A stretch of 64,000 nt of DNA from JAFASC01 sp034669505. Its GTDB lineage: Bacteria > Pseudomonadota > Alphaproteobacteria > Rhizobiales > Beijerinckiaceae. A program made the position numbers and the translations under genes. Location of the stretch: assembly GCA_034669505.1 (NCBI GenBank), contig JAXDNJ010000059.1, positions 81,365 through 145,364 of the forward strand. Direction: 5' to 3'. The notes beneath the pieces were generated by a model. That model was not told where the DNA came from. It searched no databases and saw only the letters and a program-made list of their open reading frames with translations. Below, piece by piece: positions 38,743-47,333 of the stretch (positions within the stretch are counted from its first letter, which is position 1; each line of letters starts with the position of its first letter).

Positions 38743-39066
38743 ATGACGGCAAAGCGTAAATTCAAGAGCGATGCGTTTGAGGCAATTCATTCATCCGCCT
38801 CGGCGCTGCGCAAAGTTGGAGCCATCGATAAGGCGACGATCAGAGATTTCGACGCTGCGTGCCTTGCTGTTCCTGGCTCGATGGACCCCCAGCAAATAAA
38901 GAAGCTTCGTGAAAGCAATCATGTCAGTCAGCCGGTATTCGCGCGCTTTCTTAATACCAGCGAAAGCACGGTCGAAAAGTGGGAGACGGGCGCCAAGCGG
39001 CCGAGTGGCATGGCTCTCAAGCTGTTGACGATCGTACAAAAGCACGGATTGCGAGTACTGAGCTGA
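38743..39066 (+). CDS. HTH domain protein, HigA/NadS antitoxin-like, without partner
   Basis: A 107-residue protein whose C-terminal half is an XRE-type helix-turn-helix (QPVFARFLNTSESTVEKWETG, then KRPSGMALKLLTIV), typical of HigA/NadS antitoxins encoded after a HigB toxin. GAGGAGA precedes the ATG. No toxin gene lies upstream (a VOC gene 13 bp before) or downstream (convergent panE-like gene), so it is an orphan antitoxin or a plain regulator. Confidence 0.82.
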   Translation: MTAKRKFKSDAFEAIHSSASALRKVGAIDKATIRDFDAACLAVPGSMDPQQIKKLRESNHVSQPVFARFLNTSESTVEKWETGAKRPSGMALKLLTIVQKHGLRVLS

Positions 39067-39091
39067 CGCGTCCAGCTGCTGCTCTCCCTGA

Positions 39092-40018
39092 CTATTCCGG
39101 CCGTCCCGTCTCATACGGCGCGAGTGCCTGCGTGATGAAACGATGCGTCGGCGTCGCAACACCATGCGTCTCGCCGAGCCGCACGACCGCGCCGGAAAGC
39201 CACGGCAGTTCGAGCGGCTTGCCGATATCGAGATCGTGCGCCATCGAGGCGCGCACCGTTGGCGGCAAATTATCGAAGACCTTCATCGTCTCGGCGACGT
39301 CGCTATCCTGCATATGAACGCCCGCCGCTTTCGCGACGGCGATGATTTCCTCGACCAAAGCCTGCAGCATCGCGCGCGAGCGCGTGTTCGAGCGGATTTG
39401 TCCGAGATTGCAGCGGATGAGTGATGTGGTCGCGGCCATCGGCGCGAGCATCGCGAATTTCGACCAGAGAATGCGGGTGATGTCGGGCGCGAGCGCAACG
39501 TCGACTTTCGCCGCTTTGCAGACGTCGTAGAAAGCCTTCGTGCGCGCGCTCTCGCTTCCGTCCCTTTCGCCGAAGGTCAAGCGAGCGAAAAATCCGCCGC
39601 TGCGGATCAGCCCGGGGTCGGCAATGATTGCGGATATGTAGGCAACACCAGCGACGACTTTGTGGCGTCCGAGAATAGATCCGACCCTGTCTGCGGCCTC
39701 GACGCCGTTCTGCACGGTGTAGATCGTCGTCTCAGGTCCGACGACAGGCTGCAATTGCGCGGCGGCGGCTTCGATATCGGACAATTTGACGGCGAAGAGG
39801 ATCACATCGACCGGGCTGGTGATCTCCGCGGCACTCGCCACCGATTTTGCGGGCTGCAGGTGGAACTCGCCAAGCGGCCCCTCGGCACGCAGTCCGTCAC
39901 GCCGGATCGCCTCGCCATGCGCGCCGCGCGCGATGAAGGTCACGTCATTGCCGGCCAACGCCAGCCGTCCGCCGAAATAGCCGCCGACGCCGCCGGCGCC
40001 CATGACAACAATGCGCAT
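39092..40018 (-). CDS. 2-dehydropantoate 2-reductase family protein
   Basis: A 308-residue oxidoreductase of the ApbA/PanE family. The NADP-binding loop GAGGVGGYFGG is at residues 7-17; VDVILFAVKLSD, TVQNGVEA and KFAMLAPMAATTSL follow in their usual places. PanE reduces ketopantoate to pantoate for CoA synthesis, but many paralogues act on other 2-keto acids, so the exact reaction is open. The window also has panC at 52.8 kb. The gene is 10 bp downstream of the PaaI-like gene on the same strand. Confidence 0.9.
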   Translation of the reverse strand: MRIVVMGAGGVGGYFGGRLALAGNDVTFIARGAHGEAIRRDGLRAEGPLGEFHLQPAKSVASAAEITSPVDVILFAVKLSDIEAAAAQLQPVVGPETTIYTVQNGVEAADRVGSILGRHKVVAGVAYISAIIADPGLIRSGGFFARLTFGERDGSESARTKAFYDVCKAAKVDVALAPDITRILWSKFAMLAPMAATTSLIRCNLGQIRSNTRSRAMLQALVEEIIAVAKAAGVHMQDSDVAETMKVFDNLPPTVRASMAHDLDIGKPLELPWLSGAVVRLGETHGVATPTHRFITQALAPYETGRPE

Positions 40019-40028
40019 CTTTGTGTCC

Positions 40029-40421
40029 TTAGCTTTTCGGCGGGATAACGAGCTGGGTCTGCGTCACCACGCCGGCGAGGCGGCCATCCGCGCGGCTGAT
40101 CTTCGTCTGCCATACCATGGTCTGACGCCCTTTGTGGATGGGCGTGCAGGCCGCGCGCGCAACTTCGCCGACGGGCAAGGCGGCGAGAAAATTGGTCTTG
40201 CTCTCGATCGTCGTCGTCCAGGCGCCTTCCGGCAGATTGAGCACGGTTGCGAGCGCGCCGACGGAATCCGCGAGCGCCATCAACGCCCCGCCATGCAAGA
40301 CCGCAGGAATGGTGCAGAGATCGGGGCGCACCTCCATTTCGGCTTCGACGAGATCTGGCGTACTCGTCGTCACACGAATGCCGAGGAGTTCGGAGAACGG
40401 CATGGTGGGAGGTGGGGTCAT
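40029..40421 (-). CDS. PaaI-family hotdog thioesterase
   Basis: A 130-residue hotdog-fold protein. VLHGGALMALADSVGALA holds the conserved HGG and the catalytic Asp, followed by ESKTNFLAALPVGEVARA and GRQTMVWQTKI, as in acyl-CoA thioesterases of the PaaI/YbdB kind. Substrate unknown. It is probably co-transcribed with the downstream panE-like gene. Confidence 0.9.
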   Translation of the reverse strand: MTPPPTMPFSELLGIRVTTSTPDLVEAEMEVRPDLCTIPAVLHGGALMALADSVGALATVLNLPEGAWTTTIESKTNFLAALPVGEVARAACTPIHKGRQTMVWQTKISRADGRLAGVVTQTQLVIPPKS

Positions 40422-40617
40422 GCGGTGATTCTGGACTGCGCCCCTACGATGTGCAAGATCAGAGCGTCCGGGGTGTTTGTTGCGAGGTGGGCACGGCTAC
40501 ATGACGGTTCTTGGTTGGCGAGCAGAATCTCCCTCTCAAGGCTGCAGACCAGTATAACTCGGATACCCCTCGCAGCGAGACTTCCGAAAGTTTCTGAGGA
40601 TCAGATTTCAAATCGTT

Positions 40618-41585
40618 GTGGAGTATCAAATGCCAAGCGCAGAGAACGTTGTTTCATTAGAACAAGGGGTTGGGGAGCCGCAGCAAAGTGACGCCAGGAT
40701 CCACGCCGAGGAAGCAGATCTAGATAAGAGGATCAATAATCGCCAGTTCATAAATGATATTCAACAACTGCGCGACCTAAGCAGCTTTATGAATAATGAG
40801 GCTATACCAGTAGTTCTTTCAGACCGAGACATGGAAGCCATGGGTGAATTGTTTACGCTTAGCTTGGGGGAATCCTTGCTTAGCACCAGAGGATACCGCG
40901 GCCGCGCGCCGACTGCCTCTGAATGGGCCGCAGTCGCAAAATACAATCAAATGCTTTTCCCATTATTATCGGAAAGCCAGAGACGAAGGTTCTTGCTTGG
41001 TCGAATTTCCGTCGGTTTTGCACGACTGCCGTTTGTGCTTCCCTTAGTACCTTTGTTTTCTCTGCTCGGGTCAGTATTCATAGCAAACGTTTATCAACAG
41101 AGGCTTGGGGTACGCCGCTACTCGTGAGCTTCTACCTTTTCTGGCTAACGTCACTAGGTGCGATTGGATCTATAGCTTTTATAGGAATGAACGCCCTTTC
41201 CGTGCAACAAGATATCACTTTCGATTTGCTCAATCCTCGGCTTCTCTACCTTCGGATCGCTCTCGGCGGACTCTTTAGTTTGGTCCTGACGTTGCCCTAT
41301 GGCTTTTCCGGCTTTAAACTCTTCATATTCTCACTGGTATCGTTATCCGGTCAGAATAGCTTGAGTGCTGGGGATGCTTTGATGCTCATCATCCCGTTTC
41401 TGCTGGGCTTCAGCACATCTCTCGTGATCATGATATTGAATCGCCTTCTCGAAGCTACGCAAAGCTTTTTCGGGAGGACAGTCGTGGCTGTCGTGCCCCC
41501 GTCCCGTGGTCAAGTAAGAGCACGCGGCAGTCAGATGGACACACCAGCCAGTAAACGGGACGGAGCGGGGAGGAAGCCGACATAA
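40618..41585 (+). pseudogene. Membrane-protein gene split by a frameshift
   Basis: Two overlapping frames together look like one gene. The first (from GTG 40618 or ATG 40630) encodes a soluble N-terminus and one hydrophobic stretch (PFVLPLVPLFSLLGSVFIAN) and stops at 41125-41127. The second frame, in the minus-one phase, continues from about 41100 with three or four further helices (TPLLVSFYLFWLTSLGAIGS, FSLVLTLPYGF, ALMLIIPFLLGF). The switch point is near the run GGGG at 41106-41109, so one base lost there would explain it. The stretch is clearly more AT-rich than its neighbours. No family is recognised; a sequencing error or a real minus-one shift are alternatives. Confidence 0.6.
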
Positions 41586-41654
41586 GACGCGTCAGCCATC
41601 TAGCCAGGCTACCTGTCATCACATCCGGTTCATACTTAAGCTCTGGTTTGAAGC

Positions 41655-42506
41655 TTAGTTCTTTTGCGCGACCATGCTGTCCTCGCCGCGCAGCCAGCGG
41701 CGCCAGTCGCCTTCGGAGCCGTAGAACGCGTTGCGGTCGACCGCACCCTGAATGCCGGGCACGGAACCGTCGGAGGCGTATTGCCAGATGTGCCAATGGC
41801 GGTTCCCGTAGCGCACCGCCGGGTGGTATTTCGTGCTGCGGACCCAGATCGGATATTCCGACAGCGCGCCGTCAAACAGAATGCTCTGGTAGAAATCGAC
41901 GGACGAATAGATGACCGGCTTCTTGCCGTAGTGGCGCTCCAATTCCTGCAGGATGAGCCGCATGTCGGCGATCGTCTTGTCTCGCTCGAGCGTGCGCTTG
42001 CACATTTTCGATTGCGGCGTCGCTTCGACGTCGAGCACCGGCGGCAATGCGTCGGGCTCGACCGGCACGTTTTTGATGAACCAGTTGGCCTCTTCCTGCC
42101 AAGGCCGGCACCAGAACATGAAGTGGTACGCGCCGCGCGGAATGCCTGCGGCGCGCGCGCCCTCCCAGTTCGCCTGGAATTTCGAATCGACGACGTCACC
42201 GCCTTCGGTCGCCTTGATCCAGGCGAAGCGGACGCCGCCGTCACGTACCTGCTGCCAGTCGATATCGCCCTGGTATTTGGAGACGTCGATGCCCTGGATC
42301 GGATGTTCGGTGTGGCGCGAAGCCGGGTACTTCTGGAGTTCGCTCTCCGGCACCATGAAGGCGAAGCGCCGGTCCTTGCCGTTCGGCGTATAGGCGCGGC
42401 TGTCGATCGTCGGTCCGCACCCGGCAAGGGCGAGGCCGAACGCGACGAGGAGCGCACTTATAGAGATAGATCGGGTCGACAACAACGCGGCAGCCATACT
42501 CGCCAT
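41655..42506 (-). CDS. GH25 lysozyme lipoprotein
   Basis: A 283-residue muramidase-type protein. It has a lipoprotein signal with lipobox ALAGC (Cys at about residue 30), so it is anchored in a membrane. The catalytic barrel contains GIDVSKYQGDIDW, FAWIKATEGG, YHFMFW, PVLDVEAT (catalytic Asp/Glu region) and ends near RNAFYGSEGDW, all GH25 features. It may trim cell-wall glycan. Starts at TTG 42515, ATG 42506 and ATG 42497 are all in frame. Confidence 0.92.
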   Translation of the reverse strand: MASMAAALLSTRSISISALLVAFGLALAGCGPTIDSRAYTPNGKDRRFAFMVPESELQKYPASRHTEHPIQGIDVSKYQGDIDWQQVRDGGVRFAWIKATEGGDVVDSKFQANWEGARAAGIPRGAYHFMFWCRPWQEEANWFIKNVPVEPDALPPVLDVEATPQSKMCKRTLERDKTIADMRLILQELERHYGKKPVIYSSVDFYQSILFDGALSEYPIWVRSTKYHPAVRYGNRHWHIWQYASDGSVPGIQGAVDRNAFYGSEGDWRRWLRGEDSMVAQKN

Positions 42507-42566
42507 GGAGGGCAAATTAGCGAGGAGCCGGTAATGACCCGTTAATGCGGCCGAAAACCGGCGGCT

Positions 42567-43985
42567 TTATGCGAGCCCAAACCAGATGGTGGCGATGGAG
42601 AGGAACGAGGCATAGCCGACGACATCGGTGACCGTGGTCACGAACGCGCCGGAGGACACGGCGGGGTCGACCTTGAGCCGGTCGAGGAGAAGCGGGATCA
42701 GGATGCCGCCAAGGGCCCCGGCGATCAGGTTGGTCAGCATGGCGAGCGCAATGACGATTCCGATGCCCGGCGTGTGGAACCAGGCCGCCGAGATGATCCC
42801 GGTGATGAGCCCGAACGCGGCGCCGTTGATTGCGCCGACCATGAGCTCACGCCCGATGATCCACAGCGCGTTGGCGCGCGACAGGTCGCGCGTCGCGAGC
42901 GCACGTACCGCCACCGTCATGGTCTGTGTCGCCGCATTGCCGCCTTGGCTGGCGACGATCGGGGCGAGGACGGCGAGGGCCACCATCTTCTGCAGCTGGC
43001 CTTCGAACAGGCCGAGCACGGAGGAGGCGATGAAGGCGGTGGCGAGGTTGACGAGCAGCCAGAGAAAGCGGCTGCGGGTGATCCACCACACCGGATCGGA
43101 CAATTCCTCGCGACGGCTGACACCGCCGAGGGCGCGCAAATCTTCTTCGGCTTCTTCCTGTATGACGTCGACGATGTCGTCGATGGTGATGACGCCGACG
43201 AGCCGCTCGGCTTCGTCGACAACCGGCACCGAAATGAGGTTGTAGCGCTCGAAGAGCCGGGCAACCTCCTCGCGGTCCTCCATCACGTTCACCCGGCGGC
43301 GGTCGGCCTGCATAATCTCCTCAAGCCGCGCCGCGCGCTGCGACCGCGCCAATCTGTCGAGGAAGACCGTGCCGAGAAAGCGGTGGCCGGGATCGACCAC
43401 GAACACCTCGAAAAAGGATTCGGGCAGCGTCTCGGGATCGGCCTCGCGCATGTAGTCGATCGCCTGGCCGACGTTCCAGAAAGCCGGCGCGGCGATGAGC
43501 GTCGTCTGCATCAGCCGGCCGGCGGAATTTTCGGGGTAATCAAGCGAGCGGCGCAGCGCCGTGCGCTCGACAAGCGGCAGCGCCTCCAGGACTTCGGCAC
43601 GGTCTTCCGGATCGAGGTCTTCGAGGATTGCGACGGCGTCATCGCTTTCGAGGTCGCGAACGCCTTCGGCGATTTCCTCGTTGGTAATTTCTTCGAGAAT
43701 TCCTTCGCGGACCGTATCGTCGACTTCGGTCAGCGCGCTGAAGTCGAAGGCGTCGCCTAGAAGCTCGATGAGCCGCGGGCGATCGTCGGCATCGAGCGCT
43801 TCGATGAGCGCGCCCATGTCGGCTTCGTGCAGATCGCCGGCGAGGCCGCGCACCTCATCCGCGTCGGTGGCTTGAATCGCGGCGGTGACACGCTCGACGA
43901 ATTCGTCGCGGAGCCGCCCTTCCTCGTCGCGCAGGGCATCTTCGGGCGGCTTCTCGGCGACGGGATGGTCTGCGGTTTCCGGCAT
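42567..43985 (-). CDS. mgtE: Magnesium transporter MgtE
   Basis: A 472-residue Mg2+ channel with an N-terminal superhelix (residues 1-150, including DPEDRAEVLEALP), paired CBS domains (about 150-280, with YNLISVPVVDEAERLVGVIT) and five C-terminal helices. The pore region contains APIVASQGGNAATQT and the final helices have LKVDPAVSSGAFVTTVTDVVGY, with the conserved Asp residues that bind Mg2+. Gating by cytosolic Mg2+ through the N-terminal and CBS domains is expected. Confidence 0.96.
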   Translation of the reverse strand: MPETADHPVAEKPPEDALRDEEGRLRDEFVERVTAAIQATDADEVRGLAGDLHEADMGALIEALDADDRPRLIELLGDAFDFSALTEVDDTVREGILEEITNEEIAEGVRDLESDDAVAILEDLDPEDRAEVLEALPLVERTALRRSLDYPENSAGRLMQTTLIAAPAFWNVGQAIDYMREADPETLPESFFEVFVVDPGHRFLGTVFLDRLARSQRAARLEEIMQADRRRVNVMEDREEVARLFERYNLISVPVVDEAERLVGVITIDDIVDVIQEEAEEDLRALGGVSRREELSDPVWWITRSRFLWLLVNLATAFIASSVLGLFEGQLQKMVALAVLAPIVASQGGNAATQTMTVAVRALATRDLSRANALWIIGRELMVGAINGAAFGLITGIISAAWFHTPGIGIVIALAMLTNLIAGALGGILIPLLLDRLKVDPAVSSGAFVTTVTDVVGYASFLSIATIWFGLA

Positions 43986-44115
43986 GATCCCGTCCGCTCA
44001 AGTGCAGGATGCGACTTCGGCGGGTTCTTAAGCGGGCGGGGAGGGGAAGGCAAACATGTGATCCCTGCCGTCGAGGCTCAGCGCAGCGGGCTCTAGCCGA
44101 TCATCCCGGCCCGGA

Positions 44116-44520
44116 TCACTCCGCTGCCCAGGGGATCGTTCCCTTCTTCCATTTACCCGAAATTTTGTCGGTCTTCTCGAGCAGGCTGTCGATCAGGCTG
44201 ATCGGCTTCCTCTCCGGGTTCTTCGAACAAAAATCATAGATCATCGGCAGCAGAGTTTTGTCGTCGAATTTGGAGAGGTCGATGTAATTGCTGTCCGATT
44301 CAAGGGTCGTGATATTCGCCGCGCTCATATAACCCTGGGCCCAGTAGAAGATCAGGAAATTCGCCGTGTTGTTGAGACCTTCATCGGGTTTCATGTCGGT
44401 GGCGAGCTTGCCGCAATTGGCGACGCCGATGCCGGCGGTCGCGAGCGGGTCGGCGCTGGCGACGCCGGCGAAAGCCCAGGCGAAAAGCACAATGGTCGAT
44501 AGGGCAGCACGCACTCGCAT
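44116..44520 (-). CDS. Small periplasmic HdeA/Rap1a-like protein
   Basis: A 134-residue protein with a signal peptide (residues 1-23, ending GVASA). The mature part has two cysteines (ANCGKLA and YDFCSKNPE) that could form a disulfide, with a helix in between (NFLIFYWAQGYMSAAN). This resembles HdeA/HdeB acid chaperones and Rap1a/Tai immunity-like proteins, but I cannot decide between them. It stands alone between mgtE and ku. Confidence 0.65.
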   Translation of the reverse strand: MRVRAALSTIVLFAWAFAGVASADPLATAGIGVANCGKLATDMKPDEGLNNTANFLIFYWAQGYMSAANITTLESDSNYIDLSKFDDKTLLPMIYDFCSKNPERKPISLIDSLLEKTDKISGKWKKGTIPWAAE

Positions 44521-44740
44521 TATGGGCTCCGATCGGAAAGGATGCGACCTGCGACGCCTGTCGGACGTGCGCGTCTTTCGGCCGCACGCATCCTAGCAAT
44601 CCCCTCGGCACCGGCACAACAGATTCCGGGCGCGCTCGAACGGCCGGTTCGCGGAGCGCATGCTTAAGCCGGGCTTAACGCGATTGACTCTATCCTCGTC
44701 CGAGTCACATTCCCCGCCCCGCGTTTTGTAGGAGTATCCG

Positions 44741-45700
44741 GTGGCACCCCCGCGTCCCTATTGGAAGGGCTACCTCAAGCTCTCGCTCGTCTCGTGCCCG
44801 ATCGCGCTCTATTCGGCGACCTCGTCAAGCGAGCGTGTCTCGTTCCGGCAGATCAACCGCAAGACCGGTAACAGGCTGCGCCAGCAGCTGATCGACGATG
44901 TGACGCGCGAGCCGGTCGAGGCCGGCGAGAAGGCCCGCGGCTACGAGGTCGCCAAGAACCAGTACATCCTGATCGAGGATGACGAGATCGACACGGTCGC
45001 CGTCGAAAGCAACCACACGATCGAGATCGATAGTTTCGTGCCGCGCGCGCAAATGGATGAGCGCTATCTCGACAGCCCCTATTACCTCGTGCCGGACGAT
45101 CGCGTCGGGCAGGAGGCGTTCGCCGTCATCCGCGACGCGATGCGCGGCAAGGATATGGTGGCGCTCGGCCGCGTGGTCCTCGCCAAGCGGGAGCGGGTCA
45201 TCATGCTGCAGCCGTGGGACAAGGGGCTGATGGGCACGACGCTGCGCTATGCCTACGAAGTGCGCGACACCTCAGATTTGTTTTCCGGCATCACGGACAT
45301 GAAGATCGCCAAGGACATGCTCGCCTTGGCTGAACATATCCTTGAGACGAAGGCGGGCGAGTTCGAGCCGGAAAATTTCCACGACCGCTATGAAGATGCG
45401 GTCGTCGAGATGCTGCGACGGAAGCAAGCCGGCATGCCGGCGGAGGTCGCGAAGCCCGCGGCGCCTGCAACGAATGTCGTGAGTTTGATGGATGCATTGA
45501 AGAAGAGCCTCGCGGCCGAGGACACGAAAGCGCCGGCCGCTGCGGGCAAGGCGAAGAAGCCGTCGCGCAAGAAAGCGGAGGGCCAGCGCGAAATGCTGCT
45601 GCCGATCGCCGGCAAGGGAGCAGGGAAGGTCGAGGCCGCGAAGCCGGCGGCGAAGGCAGCCCCTGCGAAGGCGAGTACGCGGCAGCGCAAGACCGGCTAA
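44741..45700 (+). CDS. ku: Non-homologous end-joining protein Ku
   Basis: Binds DNA double-strand ends and recruits ligase D. The 319-residue protein begins YWKGYLKLSLVSCPIALYSA and contains SFRQINRKTGNRLRQQ, then YLDSPYYLVPDD, the bacterial Ku core. After about residue 250 there is a Lys/Ala-rich tail (KKPSRKKAEG..., KAAPAKASTRQRKTG), typical of DNA-binding extensions. The start is GTG 44741, with GGAG just upstream. No ligD is nearby. Confidence 0.95.
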   Translation: MAPPRPYWKGYLKLSLVSCPIALYSATSSSERVSFRQINRKTGNRLRQQLIDDVTREPVEAGEKARGYEVAKNQYILIEDDEIDTVAVESNHTIEIDSFVPRAQMDERYLDSPYYLVPDDRVGQEAFAVIRDAMRGKDMVALGRVVLAKRERVIMLQPWDKGLMGTTLRYAYEVRDTSDLFSGITDMKIAKDMLALAEHILETKAGEFEPENFHDRYEDAVVEMLRRKQAGMPAEVAKPAAPATNVVSLMDALKKSLAAEDTKAPAAAGKAKKPSRKKAEGQREMLLPIAGKGAGKVEAAKPAAKAAPAKASTRQRKTG

Positions 45701-45752
45701 CTCTCGCGTCCGAGTTATAGGCCGGTAGGCACGCCAATCTGCCGGAAGAACC

Positions 45753-46295
45753 TTACGGCTCGCCGTCGATAACCAATGCAGCGTTTGGGATGACGCGGCC
45801 GTTCCTTTTGGGAAAGCTGTCACCCAGGAACGCCTTCAGGTCATCTATGAGCGCGATCACGCGCGTGCGGCTGTCAATGAAATTAAGATCCGCGTTCGGC
45901 CCGCCGAGCGAGCGCGCGGGATTTATGCATCCGACGGATGACAGGAAACCTCGGCCGGGGTGTATCAATATCGCGACCCGCTTGTTGGTCTTGTCGACAT
46001 CGATGCCGGGACGCGGAATGACTGTGATGCTTGTGCTGTCTTTATAGCCGATCGTGACGTACTTTGTTCCGTCTTGCGTTCGGAGGGGATAGCGCCCCTG
46101 CTCGATACGTCTGTTGTTCCCGGCGCGCGAATTGTCGCCGGGCCCGCGCGTTTCGGCGCAAACGCCTGACAGACTGGTGACCTTCGTACCATCGTGAAAA
46201 ACCTGATATTCGCCGATGGTGCGTCGTCTGCCGTTGCGATTGTCTTCTCTCAATCGCGTAATTAACAACTCCCAGCCGCTCCTTTGAACAGGCAT
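45753..46295 (-). CDS. DUF5675-like / L,D-transpeptidase-like hypothetical protein
   Basis: A 180-residue protein without a signal peptide. The pattern CAETRGPG, then RRIEQGRYPLRTQ, then ILIHPGRGFLSSVGCINP resembles DUF5675, a family often found with phage-like lysis or cell-wall functions. Its H...S.GC signature recalls the YkuD catalytic site. This assignment is inference from motif spacing. AGGGAG precedes ATG 46295. It follows a peptidoglycan amidase gene on the same strand, at 218 bp; that gap holds no convincing gene. Confidence 0.55.
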   Translation of the reverse strand: MPVQRSGWELLITRLREDNRNGRRRTIGEYQVFHDGTKVTSLSGVCAETRGPGDNSRAGNNRRIEQGRYPLRTQDGTKYVTIGYKDSTSITVIPRPGIDVDKTNKRVAILIHPGRGFLSSVGCINPARSLGGPNADLNFIDSRTRVIALIDDLKAFLGDSFPKRNGRVIPNAALVIDGEP

Positions 46296-46513
46296 GTCAA
46301 GTCTCCCTCAAATATACCGGCACTTTTCGAGTGGCGGGGCGGCTTCATTTACGTCGGCCGACCTGAAAAACGTCTTAGCTTAGGTGGAAATAAGCGCCCT
46401 CACAAGCGGCGCGAGATGCTGGAAGCTGTTGCTTTGCCCACGAGCCGTCTCCGGCGAGCACCGGAAGGTCCATGACAAGCGGAACGAGTGAGGTTCTGAT
46501 TGCCGCTCGAGGT

Positions 46514-47296
46514 TTAGGCCGGCATGCTATCCAAAACAGCCCAGCTCTTCGGACCGACAATCCCATCGGGAACGATGCCGTGCTGGCGCTGGAATTCACG
46601 CATCGCGGCCTCCGTGTGCGATCCGAAAATGCCGTCGGCGGGATCTATGTTGAGTTTGGTTTGAAGGTCTTTGACATCATCGCCTCTCGCACCTCGGCGT
46701 AATGTCGCGCGGTCGTTATGATCGGTCGGTGGGATCAGGAGCGGTGGGGCCGCTCCGGCTAAAACGGCACCGACCTTTGCTCTGAACGGGTCCATGTCGA
46801 AAGTGGGATCGGTCTTTCGACCTGGCGGCAACGCGTATTCCTTGTGGCCGCAACACATTTTGGCGGGTGCGCCTATTTTCTCCAGTATGGCCGCCACGCC
46901 GCGCTGGTAGGCGTCAAGCTGGACATCAGGCCAAGGATGATCATCGGCCACGCCGGTATTCTCCGCTTCAATTCCTATGAAGCTGGAATTTCCTGCCGTT
47001 AACCCTTGCCACTTCCCTCTACCTGCATGGTTTGCCCGACCTGCTGCCACAACATAGAAAGTGCCGTCGCGGCCAAGACCGAGCTGGGCCAAAGGTCCCG
47101 GGAGATCGGCTCTGCCGTTCGTGATGATACCCAAGCTTGGCATGTTTCCGGTCCTTGGCCCAGCCGTGTGATGGCACATCACACCTCTCACGGTTCCCAT
47201 CTCACCTCGGCCCCGAGTCCGCCAGCCCGGTTGCTCCGCAACCTTCAGGCCTGCTTCTTCCAAGACTTCCGGCAGCCATGTGAGCGAGAAGGCCAT
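46514..47296 (-). CDS. N-acetylmuramoyl-L-alanine amidase with peptidoglycan-binding domain
   Basis: A 260-residue Amidase_2 enzyme. Zinc ligands are expected in GVMCHHTAGP (first His) and in CCGHKEYALPPGRKTDP (second His and the Lys/Asp motif); FIGIEAENTG is also conserved. The C-terminal 65 residues form a PG_binding_1 domain (LRRGARGDDVKDLQTKLNID, GIFGSHTEAAMREFQRQHG). No signal peptide is seen, as in phage endolysins, so how it reaches the wall is unclear. Confidence 0.9.
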   Translation of the reverse strand: MAFSLTWLPEVLEEAGLKVAEQPGWRTRGRGEMGTVRGVMCHHTAGPRTGNMPSLGIITNGRADLPGPLAQLGLGRDGTFYVVAAGRANHAGRGKWQGLTAGNSSFIGIEAENTGVADDHPWPDVQLDAYQRGVAAILEKIGAPAKMCCGHKEYALPPGRKTDPTFDMDPFRAKVGAVLAGAAPPLLIPPTDHNDRATLRRGARGDDVKDLQTKLNIDPADGIFGSHTEAAMREFQRQHGIVPDGIVGPKSWAVLDSMPA

Positions 47297-47333
47297 TTCG
47301 CGATCCCTTTTGCGTTGGACTGATGCTTGTTGC

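Noticed and set aside
40618..41585. Two separate small membrane-protein genes
   Set aside because: The second frame has no start near its first helix and the two hydrophobic patterns continue each other at the frame switch, so one broken gene is more likely.
46284..46475. A 63-codon plus-strand frame in the gap between the DUF5675-like and amidase genes
   Set aside because: No ribosome site and no similarity to a known fold; probably chance.
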